From NCBI GenBank assembly GCA_963781215.1, contig CAWAFE010000027.1, positions 62,001-126,000 of the forward strand: a stretch of 64,000 nucleotides of DNA. The letters run 5' to 3'. Below the pieces are notes generated by a model. That model made no database searches. It was not told the origin of the DNA and was given only the letters and a program-made list of their open reading frames with translations. Shown one piece after another: positions 29,969 through 39,400 of this stretch. Position numbers and translations under genes: made by a program. Positions within the stretch are counted from its first letter, which is position 1. Each line of letters begins with the position of its first letter. Origin of the DNA: AP-15 sp963781215 (GTDB lineage: Bacteria; Pseudomonadota; Alphaproteobacteria; ATCC43930; CGMCC-115725).

Positions 29969-30434
29969 ATGAGGGCGACCGACCGCTACGTCGCGCAAAA
30001 CCGCCGCGCGCGCCACGACTATCTGATCGAGGACACGATCGAGGCCGGGCTGGTGCTGCACGGCACCGAGGTCAAGGTGCTGCGCAAGGGCCAGGCGAGC
30101 ATCGTCGAGGCCTATGCCGACGAGAGCGGCGGCGAGCTGTTCCTGGTCAACGCCAACATCCCGGAATACGCCGCCTCAGCGCATTTCAACCATGAGCCGC
30201 GCCGGCCGCGAAAGTTGCTCTTGCACCGCAAGGAGGTGAATCGGCTGCTCGGCGCGATCCGCCGCGAGGGGGTCACGGTGGTGCCGCTCTCGATCTACTT
30301 CAACGAGCGCGGCCGGGCCAAGATCGCGCTCGGGCTGGCCCGCGGCAAGCGCAAGGCCGACAAGCGCGAGAGCGAGAAGAACCGCGACTGGCAGCGCAGC
30401 CGCGCCCGCATATCTGCGCGAGCGGAACGCCTGA
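29969..30434 (+). CDS. smpB: SsrA-binding protein SmpB (3' frameshift)
   Basis: Binds tmRNA and brings it to stalled ribosomes for trans-translation. The core is intact: NRRARHDYLIEDTIEAGLVLHGTEVKVLR, ANIPEYA, NHEPRRPRKLLLH and the ALGLARGKRKADKRES segment. The expected C-terminus (RDWQRSRARI-LRERNA-stop at 30434) needs one base removed near 30412, a +1 T before CTGCGCGAG. As written, the frame instead runs on to 30586 with a 50-residue unrelated tail. Repaired length is 154 residues, normal for the family. I treat the long version as an artefact. Confidence 0.92.
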
Positions 30435-30443
30435 CCCGCCGCC

Positions 30444-30600
30444 TGACCTCGACGCCGGCCGTCACCTCGACCTCGCTCGGTACGAACTGGCCGCCGCGGA
30501 TCGCGATCCCGAAACTGGGATCGTCGGCACGCGCCGAGGCGGTCGCGGTCAGCAGGATCAGACCCGCGCAGCAGATGTGCCGATAGAGATCCGCGGCCAT
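30444..30600 (-). pseudogene. 5' stub of a cupredoxin gene
   Basis: From ATG 30600 the minus strand encodes a signal peptide (CCAGLILLTATASARA) and the first strands of a cupredoxin_1-type domain (FGIAIRGGQFVPSEVEVTAGVEV). After about 52 residues homology stops where the smpB 3' end is reached, and the frame continues only as smpB antisense. The copper-binding His/Cys/Met region is absent. It appears to have been cut by a deletion that joined it to smpB. Confidence 0.65.
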
Positions 30601-31037
30601 CGGACAATCGCTTTGACACAATTGAGACGTCGCCAGGGATCCATTGGGCGGCGAGGCATGCCGAAGCTCGCCCCTTACCCAAAGAGACCGCATCAAATTT
30701 GATGGAGAGATGCTAAGCTATAAGAAAACTGTCATTAATAATATGCCTTGGTTGGGTTACTCGATGATTCTATCAGGTCATATTGACGCCCTAAAACAGG
30801 GCTCAAGTGCTTAAATTGAACGAGCACCTAAGAGCGACACCTGAGAGGAGGGATGGCACTTGCGGCTCAGCGCTCGAGCGCCGCTGCACGTCGCAGCTCG
30901 CACCCGTGGCACCAAGCTCGTTCGAGGGTCGAAGCCCGCGGGTTCGTTCAACTCTCAGCGCATGTTGAAAGCGTCCGCAAGCTCGGCTTTCTGGCACGCA
31001 TTGTGTGGAAATTGGCTCCAAGGGAAGGGGATGACCC
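30601..31037. other. Intergenic region with an AT-rich core
   Basis: I see no gene in these 437 bases. The segment 30690-30830 is clearly AT-richer than its surroundings (for example AGCTATAAGAAAACTGTCAT), which may hold promoters for the small downstream gene or be foreign DNA. A ribosome-binding site (AAGGGAAGGGG) precedes the next start. Confidence 0.4.
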
Positions 31038-31265
31038 ATGAGCTACCGGATCTCCTATGACGACGGAGCGCCAGTCTCGGTCAAGAGATGGCGCAACGAC
31101 GACGCCGTCAGGACGGAAACCTTCCGAACCGAGCAGGAGGCGCTCTATCGGGCACGGCAGCTGCTCGACAACGGCGACCACCACGCCGTAGTGGTCTGCG
31201 ACGGCGCCGGCAACACACTGGGCGGCATCCGCCTGCAGCTCAAACTCGGGTTCTCTGCGGAATAG
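31038..31265 (+). CDS. Small conserved-looking hypothetical protein (75 aa)
   Basis: A compact 75-residue protein, MSYRISYDDGAPVSVKRWRN to LGGIRLQLKLGFSAE, with a good ribosome-binding site and an immediately following terminator hairpin, so it is likely a real monocistronic gene. It is mixed charged, with no signal peptide or membrane segment. The pattern of an ExEAxxRARxLLDxGDHHAVVVCDxxGxxLGG body resembles small alpha/beta proteins of unknown function found in Bradyrhizobium-like genomes. Function unknown. Confidence 0.65.
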   Translation: MSYRISYDDGAPVSVKRWRNDDAVRTETFRTEQEALYRARQLLDNGDHHAVVVCDGAGNTLGGIRLQLKLGFSAE

Positions 31266-31276
31266 GGATCTATCAT

Positions 31277-31302
31277 GGGCCGCGCCAGTGATGGCGCGGC
31301 CC
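31277..31302 (+). terminator. Perfect hairpin terminator after the 75-aa gene
   Basis: Ten-base-pair perfect stem GGGCCGCGCC/GGCGCGGCCC with a six-base loop (AGTGAT), starting 12 bases after the stop at 31265. It lacks a long T tract, so termination is likely but not certain. Confidence 0.7.
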
Positions 31303-31342
31303 TGTCCAGTGCGGCGTCGGCGGGTCGGCTGCGAAGCCGCTT

Positions 31343-31501
31343 ATCCCAGAAATGTCGCGACACGCAGAACCCATGCAACAGCAGCACCGGCGTCACGTCC
31401 TCGACCCCTGCAACCGAAACGTCGAAGACGAAGCTGGATGCCACCTGAAAAGGGGTGATCCTCACGGAGCGGCTCTGATTGCCGCTGGAGATCGGCGCCA
31501 T
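31343..31501 (-). pseudogene. 5' stub of an alpha/beta-hydrolase gene
   Basis: From ATG 31501 the minus strand reads MAPISSGNQSRSV, then ITPFQVASSFVFDV, a strand-turn, and TPVLLLHGFCVSRHFWD. This is the typical N-terminal part of epoxide hydrolase or haloalkane dehalogenase-type alpha/beta hydrolases, including the HGF oxyanion turn (normally HGFP; here Cys replaces Pro). Homology ends at about residue 53; the nucleophile elbow and the rest are missing. It is the third N-terminal stub of about 52 codons in the window. Confidence 0.65.
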
Positions 31502-31703
31502 CGAGACAGCCGACGGCGGTCTTGGCCACAGCGTCGGTGAACCCAATCGGACCTCGACGAACCCGGCCTTCCACATCAGCCGCCGCGTGACAGCCTCATC
31601 CCTACGAGTTGTTGATCTCCTCGTCAGCATCGGCATAAGGCTCTTCCGGGATCCGTGGGCGCTCGCCCGCCCCAGGGTTCGCGACCACCATCGGATATGC
31701 CGC

Positions 31704-33245
31704 ATGTTCATCGATCTTCGGGCCATCCCGGACGGCACGGACATCAACACCGAGATCTGCATCGTCGGTGCAGGGGCGGCCGGCATCACGCTCGCCCGGG
31801 AACTCGACGGGTCCGGGTTCGGCTGTGCGCTGCTGGAAAGCGGCGGGGCGGAATTCGATAAGAGAACACAGGAGCTCTATGCCGGCGACAATATCGGGCG
31901 GCCGTTCCTTGATCTGACCACCTGCCGGTTGCGCTATTTCGGTGGCACTACGAATCACTGGTCCGGATGGTGCATGCCTCTTGATCCGATCGACTTCGAA
32001 ACCCGCGAGGGTGTGCCATACAGAGGCTGGCCCGTCGGAGGCTTTGGGTTGTATCGGTGGTACCGGCGAGCACAAGAACTATGCCAGATCGGACCGTTCG
32101 ATTATGCGCCGGACCACTGGGGCGTCGAGCGGACCAAACTTCCCGCGCCGTTCCGGGGCCCGCATTTCATCCCGCGGATCGCCCAGCTGAGTCCGCCGAC
32201 ACGGTTCGGCGCTGTCTATGGGCCGGAACTTCAGTCTTCGTCCAACATCGCTGTGTATTTCCAGGCAAACGCCTGCAAATTCGAAACGAACTATGCCGGG
32301 AGCGAGGTGGGGCCGCTGTCGGTGCGCACACTGTCCGGTCGCGGCTACAAGGTTAATGCGAAAGTGTTTGTCGTGGCTGCCGGAGGAATCGAAAACGCCA
32401 GGCTGTTGCTCGCCTCCGGGCAGACGGAGGGCAAAGGCGTCGGCGATGGCCGCGATCTCATCGGACGCTTTTTCATGACTTACATCTGTTTTTGGGCGGG
32501 ACTGCTTGCCGTCGCGGATCCGCCCACAGATTTTTATTTCGATCCCGGGTACTTCAGGACTTATCGGGGCGGCAGCGCGCCGCGTGCATTCGTGCCGTTC
32601 GTCGGGTTGTCCGAGGACACGATGCGGCAGCGTCGACTGCCCAACATCAAGCTGTTGTGGAAATACGAGAGCCCCAAAGCATCGGACGCAGGCGGGCGGC
32701 TCGGGAACCCCCACTCGATCCTGCACGACATCGAGGGTCGCCCGGACTCTGTCAACGGCAGGGTATTCCGCCGCGAAGGCGTACCGGTGACGGGGCCTAA
32801 GCTGTTCTTGAACTTGGAACCGGTGCCGAACCCGGATAGCCGCATCGGGTTGGCCCGGGAGCGGGACGCGATCGGCATGCGCAAAGTGACCGTGGACTGG
32901 AAGCTTACCGCCGAGGACAAGCGCAATGGCGCGGCGATCCTGCGGCTTCTGGGTGCCGAAGTCGCGCGCACCGGGTTCGGCCGCCTGCGTTCGTTCCTGG
33001 AAGATGGTGACGACGCGAAATGGCCGGAGGATATGTACGGGGACCAGCATCACATGGGAACGACCCGCATGCACCGCGACCCGTCGCTTGGCGTCGTGAA
33101 CGAGGATTGCCGGGTGCATGGCGTCGCGAACCTGTATATCGCCGGCAGCTCCGTCTTCCCTACCGCCGGCGCCGCCAATCCCACCCTCACGATTACGGCG
33201 CTGGCGCTGCGCCTGGCCGATCATCTCAAGGAAGAGCTCAGATGA
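31704..33245 (+). CDS. GMC-family FAD-dependent oxidoreductase
   Basis: A predicted alcohol/sugar dehydrogenase or oxidase of the glucose-methanol-choline superfamily, 513 residues. ATG 31704 gives the Rossmann start (EICIVGAGAAGITLARELD), FAD-binding Glu in LLESGG, and the LRYFGGTTNHWSGWCMPLDP region. The GMC C-terminal domain is clear: GDQHHMGTTRM with the catalytic His, and AGSSVFPTAGAANPTLTI. The longer frame to 31479 overlaps the hydrolase stub. The stop overlaps the start of the next gene (ATGA), so the two are translationally coupled. Electron acceptor is probably a quinone or cytochrome, given the exported partner. Confidence 0.92.
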   Translation: MFIDLRAIPDGTDINTEICIVGAGAAGITLARELDGSGFGCALLESGGAEFDKRTQELYAGDNIGRPFLDLTTCRLRYFGGTTNHWSGWCMPLDPIDFETREGVPYRGWPVGGFGLYRWYRRAQELCQIGPFDYAPDHWGVERTKLPAPFRGPHFIPRIAQLSPPTRFGAVYGPELQSSSNIAVYFQANACKFETNYAGSEVGPLSVRTLSGRGYKVNAKVFVVAAGGIENARLLLASGQTEGKGVGDGRDLIGRFFMTYICFWAGLLAVADPPTDFYFDPGYFRTYRGGSAPRAFVPFVGLSEDTMRQRRLPNIKLLWKYESPKASDAGGRLGNPHSILHDIEGRPDSVNGRVFRREGVPVTGPKLFLNLEPVPNPDSRIGLARERDAIGMRKVTVDWKLTAEDKRNGAAILRLLGAEVARTGFGRLRSFLEDGDDAKWPEDMYGDQHHMGTTRMHRDPSLGVVNEDCRVHGVANLYIAGSSVFPTAGAANPTLTITALALRLADHLKEELR

Positions 33246-33650
33246 GCGTTTCGCTGTCCCCTCGGCGGCGCTGGGTCCTCGGCGCCGCAGCCTGGGGCAC
33301 CCTATCGATGTGGCGCGCTGTTCCCCTGGCGGCTCCAAAATCCGAAAATGCCTGCGAGCGCGTGCGGAGGAAGCTCGTCGCCCTGCTCCACGAGCCGGAG
33401 CGCGTGCGACAGGTGGGAGCGGCTTATCTGCAATCGCCGCCGGGACGACTGGCTCCGCCCTTGGTACTGGCCGAAACCGTGCTTGGCGAAATCGGAGCCG
33501 AATGCCGGCGACGAAGCCATCCGGCAGTATATCGTGGCGCGTATCCGGCGAGAGCTCGATGATGTGCAGGTGATCAGTCTCGACGGCTGGATAATGTCGC
33601 CGACCGAAGCCCAGCTTTGCGGACTCGTGGCGGCCGACGGGACGCCGTAA
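33242..33650 (+). CDS. Small Tat-exported partner of the GMC oxidoreductase (frameshifted)
   Basis: About 135 residues when repaired. It starts at ATG 33242 inside the GMC stop, with a twin-arginine signal (SPRRRWVLGAAAWG). The helical body has RVRRKLVALLHEPERVRQVGAAYL, then GDEAIRQYIVARIRRELDDVQVI and ends DGWIMSPTEAQLCGLVA. The two halves are in different frames, joined near 33505 by removing one C (TGCCGGC to TGCGGC). Gene order and Tat signal resemble the small subunit of flavoprotein dehydrogenases (gluconate 2-dehydrogenase subunit 3-like), which helps export the FAD subunit. I infer that role; no cytochrome subunit follows. Confidence 0.6.
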
Positions 33651-33743
33651 TCTGGCTCGGGCTATGCAGCCGGGCGCCGGTCCAGGGAAGCGGCCATCGA
33701 CTTGCGTGCAATCGAATCGCGTCGGCCCATGTTGGAGGCGATG

Positions 33744-34611
33744 ATGTTGAACCCGGCGAGCCTTCTGGCGGATGCGTTGGGCCGCAACCTGGCCGAGACC
33801 TACCGCAGAGCCTATGGCGACCAGGAGCCGCACATTCCGGCCGGCCTCGACGAAGCCGCCCGAACTCGTCATCGAGCGCATCGCCAGCAGCGACGCGCTC
33901 TACCACGATTGCCAGCACACGGCACTCGTCACCCTCTGCGCCCAGGACATCCTGCGCGGCCGCCGCATCGAGCGGGTCGTGACGCCCAGCGATTGGTGCC
34001 ACACGATCTTGGCCGCGCTGACGCACGACATCGGCTATGTGCGCGGGGTCTGCCCCGGCGACACGGCCGAGGATTTCGTCATCGACACCGCCGGCAACCG
34101 GGTGACGCCGCCGCGCGGCGCCTCCGACGCGTTCCTCACGCCCTATCACGTGGAACGGGGCAAGATTCTGGTCCGCGAGCGCTTCGCGCCCGTTCCCTAC
34201 ATCGACGAGGAGCGCATCGCCGCAGCCATCGAGCTCACCCGTTTCCCGGTGCCGGACGACGAAGACCACGCCGCCACCGACACCGAGGCGGGCCTGGTCA
34301 GGGCCGCCGATCTGATCGGCCAGCTGGGCGACCCGCTCTACCTGCGAAAGCTGAACGCGCTCTTCCACGAATTTGTCGAAACCGGCGTCAGCGAAAAGCT
34401 CGGCTACCGCAGTCCCGCGGATGTCGTCGAATCCTACCCGCAATTCTATTGGAGCAAGATCGAGCGCTATATCGGAGATGCGCTGCGTTATCTTGAGATG
34501 ACTATGGAGGGCAAGCAATGGACCGCGACTCTCTACAGCCACATCTTTGCGATCGAGCACAATCGCCGGCGGATAGGACCGCAGGCTGGGCCTTCACAGC
34601 AGCAGAGATAA
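33744..34611 (+). CDS. HD-domain metal-dependent phosphohydrolase (frameshifted)
   Basis: Predicted phosphohydrolase or phosphodiesterase of the HD superfamily, about 288 residues when repaired. ATG 33744 follows GGAGGCG. The N-terminal helix (NPASLLADALGRNLAETYRRAYGD) is in one frame. Removing one A near 33867 (CGAACTC to CGACTC) connects it to LVIERIASSDALYHDCQHTALVTL and the HD signature ILAALTHDIGYVRG. Later VERGKILVRERF and EAGLVRAADLIGQLGDP supply further metal-ligand candidates. This resembles uncharacterised HD proteins of cyanobacteria and proteobacteria. Substrate unknown. Confidence 0.78.
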
Positions 34612-34619
34612 GTGACGGG

Positions 34620-34952
34620 CTAGGCGCCGGGTAGCCACTTCTCCCCGTGTCGCCGGAGCGGCGCCACCTCGCGCGCAAACTCATCGTCGACCGAATATTC
34701 CCAGCAGCGGATGCGGTCGGTCTCGGGATAAGCCGCCGTGATCGCGGCAAGCGCCTCCCCCAATGTCGCGAAATCGCCGGTGTATTGCAGCCGGCTGTTC
34801 CATACCCCGCGCTGCGCCCGGCTCAGCCGCCCGACCGTGGCCTCGTTGGTCTCGGGCATACGGTCGATATAGGCGGTGATCTCGATGCTGACCGGCGCCG
34901 AGGCGCGCGTCTCGTCGCGGGTAATCTCGACCCGGAAAGTCTGATACGCCAT
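34620..34952 (-). CDS. Hypothetical protein, 110 aa
   Basis: A 110-residue soluble protein (MAYQTFRVEITRDETRASAP to HGEKWLPGA), converging on the HD-domain gene with 8 bases between stops. It shows alternating beta strands (FRVEITR, SIEITAYID) and an aromatic-rich C-terminal half with WNSRLQYTGDFATLGEALAAI and CWEYSVDDEFAREVAPL. No signal, membrane segment or known motif was seen. Codon usage matches neighbouring genes, supporting a real gene. Function unknown. Confidence 0.55.
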   Translation of the reverse strand: MAYQTFRVEITRDETRASAPVSIEITAYIDRMPETNEATVGRLSRAQRGVWNSRLQYTGDFATLGEALAAITAAYPETDRIRCWEYSVDDEFAREVAPLRRHGEKWLPGA

Positions 34953-35175
34953 CGCCGGAGTTTATGCCCTGTCGGTGCCTCGCGGTAGATTTGAACGACG
35001 ATGTTGTCGAGTGTGGTAGTTTCCCAGGCATGGCCGACTGCATGGGTCACTGCCTCAGACGGGTGATCGAAATTGACGCCGGCTTCACATCACGCGATCG
35101 AGCATGATCGCCGGCGGATGGGTCCTCCCGGCTCGCCAGTCTGGTCTATTCGGAATACCCGCGGCTGAGTGAATG

Positions 35176-36232
35176 ATGCGTGGTCTTCTCGGCATCGGGG
35201 TCATTCTGTTGCTCGCCTGGGGGCTGAGCGAGGACCGCGCGCGGATCCCGTGGCGGGTCGTCGCCACAGGCGTCCTGCTGCAATTCGGCCTGGCACTGCT
35301 GTTTTTGACATTCCGGCCGGCCCGGTCGGGGTTCCTGCTGCTGAACCGCGCCGTCGAGGGGCTGCAGAGCGCGACCGAGGCCGGCACCGGCTTCGTCTTC
35401 GGCTATCTCGGCGGTGGCCAATTGCCGTTTTCCGAGACGCAGCCCGGGGCCAGCTTCATCTTCGCCTTTCGCGCATTGCCGCTGGTGCTGGTGATCAGCG
35501 CGCTCGCCACCCTGCTGTTCTACTGGGGTGTGCTGCAGCGCCTGGTGCAGGCCTTCGCCTGGGTCCTGCGGCGCACGGTCGGGATCGGCGGCCCGCTCGG
35601 CCTCGGCGCTGCCGTACATATCTTCGTCGGTCATATCGAGGCGCCGCTGTTGATCCGCCCCTACCTGATGCGGCTCGAGCGCGGCGAGCTGTTTGCGCTG
35701 ATGAGCTGCGGCATGGCCGGGATCGCCGGCACGGTCATGGTGCTCTACGCCTCGCTGGTGGGTGCGGCCATTCCCAACGCGCTCGGCAATATCCTGATCG
35801 CGGCGGTGATCAGCACCCCCGCGGCCCTCGCGATCGCCGCGCTGATGGTGCCGTTCCGCCCCGACCCTGCCGCCCCGGCGCGCCTCGTCCTCGACAATCC
35901 GCCGGTCAGCGCGATGGACGCCGTCGCCAAGGGGACGCGCGACGGCATCGTCTTCCTCGGCAACATCGTCGCGATGCTGGTGGTGACGATCGCGCTGGTC
36001 AGCCTGGTCAATGCGGCACTCGGGCTGCTTGCCGAGCGTCGCCGGGGCGCCGGTGACGTTGCAGCGCCTGTTCGCCTATGTCTTCCGGCCGATCATGTGG
36101 CTGATCGGGATTCCCGGCCACGGAGATCGCGACCGCGGCGGCGCTGATGGGCACCAAAACCGTGCTCAACGAATTCATCGCCTATGTCGATCTTGCTCAT
36201 CTGCCGCCGGATGCGCTGAGCGCGCAAAAATT
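35176..36232 (+). pseudogene. Nucleoside-transporter-like gene, copy 1 (3' truncated, NupC/nucleoside recognition family)
   Basis: Inner-membrane protein of the CNT/nucleoside-recognition type. The 5' part is open and well preserved: RGLLGIGVILLLAWGLSEDRARIPWRVV, GVLLQFGLALLFLT, FVFGYLGGGQLPF, HIFVGHIEAPLLIRPYL and the MSCGMAGIAGTVMVLYASLVG signature. Compared with copy 2, two single-base insertions (near 36029 and 36120) break the frame. Homology then stops abruptly at about 36226, losing the last 80 or so codons. The lost end includes the LIMTYALCGFANFGSLGILIGG motif, so the product would lack the final transmembrane helices. The sequence after the break leads into the RHS gene. Confidence 0.85.
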
Positions 36233-36447
36233 TTGAACTCGGCTGACGGTTCCGATTCCACCAGAACGGCTATGAGTGCACACAGCGCCGGTTGAGTCAC
36301 GGCTGGCGACGGGCCCCCTTTTCGCAGCCTCTTTGGGTTAAGACAACGCAAATGACGGCTGGGATGATCCACGGCTCTAGGGAAAGGTGGATCGATTGGA
36401 GGGCCGGCCATGGTAAACAGCCTTCTGGAGGAAATGGGGGGTTTTGC
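36227..36447. other. Leader region of the RHS gene
   Basis: Begins exactly where homology to the second transporter copy ends (AAAAATTTTG at about 36227). It holds a 7-base-pair hairpin (GATCCAC at 36366-36372 with GTGGATC at 36387-36393) and a ribosome-binding site (GGAGGAAATGGGGGG). I see no gene. No known riboswitch consensus was recognised. Confidence 0.45.
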
Positions 36448-39400
36448 ATGTCGACGCAATCGGCTCCTTCCGGGAGACGCAATCCAGAATTCGCGCGTAA
36501 CTTTTCACAACTCCTCGCCCGATTCGGACTGACCGTAGCGTTGCTCGTCGCATCGAGCGCGGCTTGGGCGCTCCCCGCCCGTTACGAAAAGGGCGGAAGC
36601 GCCTGGGACGCGGAGACCATCGCCGCAGCGGGCGCTGAGGGCGGATGGCGTGGCCGAGGTCTGGGCGATCTACGGCCTTCGTCTAATCTAATGCAGCTGT
36701 CGTTGCGGGCTTCGCGGCAGGCAATCGAGGATCCGCGCTGGCCGCCAAAGGACTCCGCGGCAATGGCGCAGGGTCGCGGTGTTCCCGGCTTCACCTTTCA
36801 GGTGCCGTTCATTCGGCTACCGGGTCGTGGGATCGACCTGGCGCTCGATCTCCAATACAATTCCAGGGTGTGGTTAAAATCCACGGCGTGGGAGAAGATC
36901 AACAACAACTGTGTTTCAAAAGAGCAGATGGTGTTCGACCCAGCAGCCGACTGGCTGGCCCCCGGCTTTAATCTCGGTTTTGGCCGGATTGTGGTTTTCG
37001 GCATCCGCGAACCTTGTGCTACCAGGGCGGACCAATTCGCTAGCATCCTCGTCGAGCCCGACGGGACAAGGCATCCCGCTGTCCAGGTCAGCGGCGTAAC
37101 CGATCTTGGGAGCAACATCGCCGAGCGGGCATATCGGACCACGGATGGCAGCTTCATCGACTACCGCGTCCGGTCGGAAGGCGGAGACACGCAGGTGCTT
37201 TCCGCGACCGCACTCTATCCCAACGGGACGGAAATCGAATACCAAGGCATTTCGGGTGACGAACTCTCTTCAGTGTTCCCGACCAGCATCCGCGACGTTC
37301 ACGGCAATGTCATCCGCATCGCGTACCTGCCGGAACAGGCACCGAAGATCGACACGATCGTAGACACGATCGGTCGGACTATCCGCTTTTACTACGAACA
37401 AAATCGGTTCGCCCAGAAATTGCTCCTAACGGCCATCACGGCGCCCGGTTATGCCGGCTCGGCGGAGCGGGTCCTCGCGCGCTTTGGGTACGAGCGGCGA
37501 ACCCTCAATCTAGCCAATGCCTTCTCGCCACCGATCGAAGTCGAAGCCCGCGACTGCGACGTCCCTCATCCGGGGCAGCAGAATGCTACTTGCCATTTCC
37601 AGGCGCTTACCGCAGTAGCCGTGCCAGGTGCCGGCTCTGGGTTCTTCTTCTCCACCTATTATTCCGCTTATGGGATGCTGACCGGTTTCAGCGAGCGGCG
37701 GAATATGACCGTTACCGCGCCGAGTCTCGATCATCAGGCGGCGATTGGCGGTGGTGACACTACAAGAGAACGACGGTACCCGGACTATCCGGCTGCGCTC
37801 AGTAGCCTGAGCGACGTCCCGGCCTTTACTGAGATGGTTGAGAGCTGGGCAGGAGGCGCTCAGCCGGCTCGATACCAGTACACGGCGGACGCTCAGGCTC
37901 GGACGTCGACAGTGGTGAGACCGGACGGGTCGCGCGTGGTGCGCACAACCGGTGCGGACGGGCTCCTCCACACTGAAGAGGTGTTTGAGGCGGATGGGCG
38001 CCGCCTGGCAGCCACCCTGACGGAGTGGGGCCAGGGCGACGCGAATGGCTATTTGGCGCCACGTGTGGCCCGCGTTCTGAAGACCGATGCGCGCGGACAA
38101 ACGTCGGCGATCTCGTACGGTTATGGGCCGTGGCATAACCAGGTTACGGAGGTGAGCGAGCTGGACTATGGCGGCACCCAAATCCTTCGCGGTACGAAGG
38201 TGGAGTATGTGGATGACCCGCGCTACAGGGATCGGCACATCTTCAACCTGCCGCGCATTACCCAGACCTATGACGGTGCTCCCGGCGTCGGCACGGTCGT
38301 GTCGCGCACCGAGCTCGAGTACGACAACGACATTTCGCGTCAGTCAACGCCGGATGCGGTCGGTAGAGATCCCCGCTTCGTAAAAAGCGATCCCGCTTTC
38401 GATCCCGCCACAGAGCGGCGTGGACTTGTTGAAGTGACCCGTCGCTATGCAGATCCGGTCGGTCTCGATCAGGCTACTCGGCAAGAAGAGCAACGCCGGC
38501 ACGACGAGGCAGGTAACCTTGTCGAGATCTACGGGTCTGAGTGCTGCGAGTCCGTCGAATTCTCCTATGAGGCGGCCACCCAATACGCCTGGGCGTCCAG
38601 TGTAGTACGCGGCGCGAGTGATACGACGTCTCCGATCCGCATGCAGGAGGCTTTCGGCTACGATCTTAATACGGGACTGGTGATTTCCCACACTGACGCA
38701 GACGGTCGCGGCACGACGTTCACCTATATTCCCGACACGCTTCGCATTGCCAGCACGACACTGCCGGCCGCGCAGCCCACTGTGGGCCGCCCTGTCGTGA
38801 TCAAGGAGTACGATGACGCTGCCTTAAGCGCTGCCCTAGGCGCTGCCCTATTAGTGGAGACGCGTGTCGAGTCGACGCCAGACCAAGGCGCGAAGATCGT
38901 CGCCGGCCAGACGGTCGCCGCTTTCGATGGCCTCGGCCGGGTACGGATGGAGAGAAGCCGGGCGGCCGATGGGGCGTGGGCCATTGTGGTGACGGAGTAT
39001 GACGGTTTAGGTCGCGTACAGCGGCGTTCGCTGCCTTACCGAGAGGCCGATGCACCGGCCTGGATCACGCACGCCTACGATGCACTCGGGCGGATCACCT
39101 CTGTCCGCGCTCCGGGCGGCGGCACAACGACCTATTTCTACGATGAGCAGGTCAGGCCTGTCGGCACTTCATCCGAACCTGGCGAGACAACCCGCGTCGT
39201 TGATCCAGATGGCCGCGAGCGCTGGATGATCACTGACGTTCTAGGCCGCATCCGCGAAGTGGCGGAGCCTGATCCCGCGGGAACGGGCTCGCTTTCCAGC
39301 GGCACGCCACTGGTCACTCGGTATGCCTATGGCGCAAACTATACGCAGATCAACCAGGGCGAGCAGGAGAGTCGCCTTCGCTTCGACGGCCTGGGTCACC

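Noticed and set aside
30435..30586. 50-residue C-terminal extension of SmpB
   Set aside because: The expected family C-terminus and stop appear in the next frame at 30434, and the extension overlaps antisense cupredoxin sequence.
36360..36447. Riboswitch upstream of the RHS gene
   Set aside because: There is one simple hairpin, but no match to a riboswitch core that I know.
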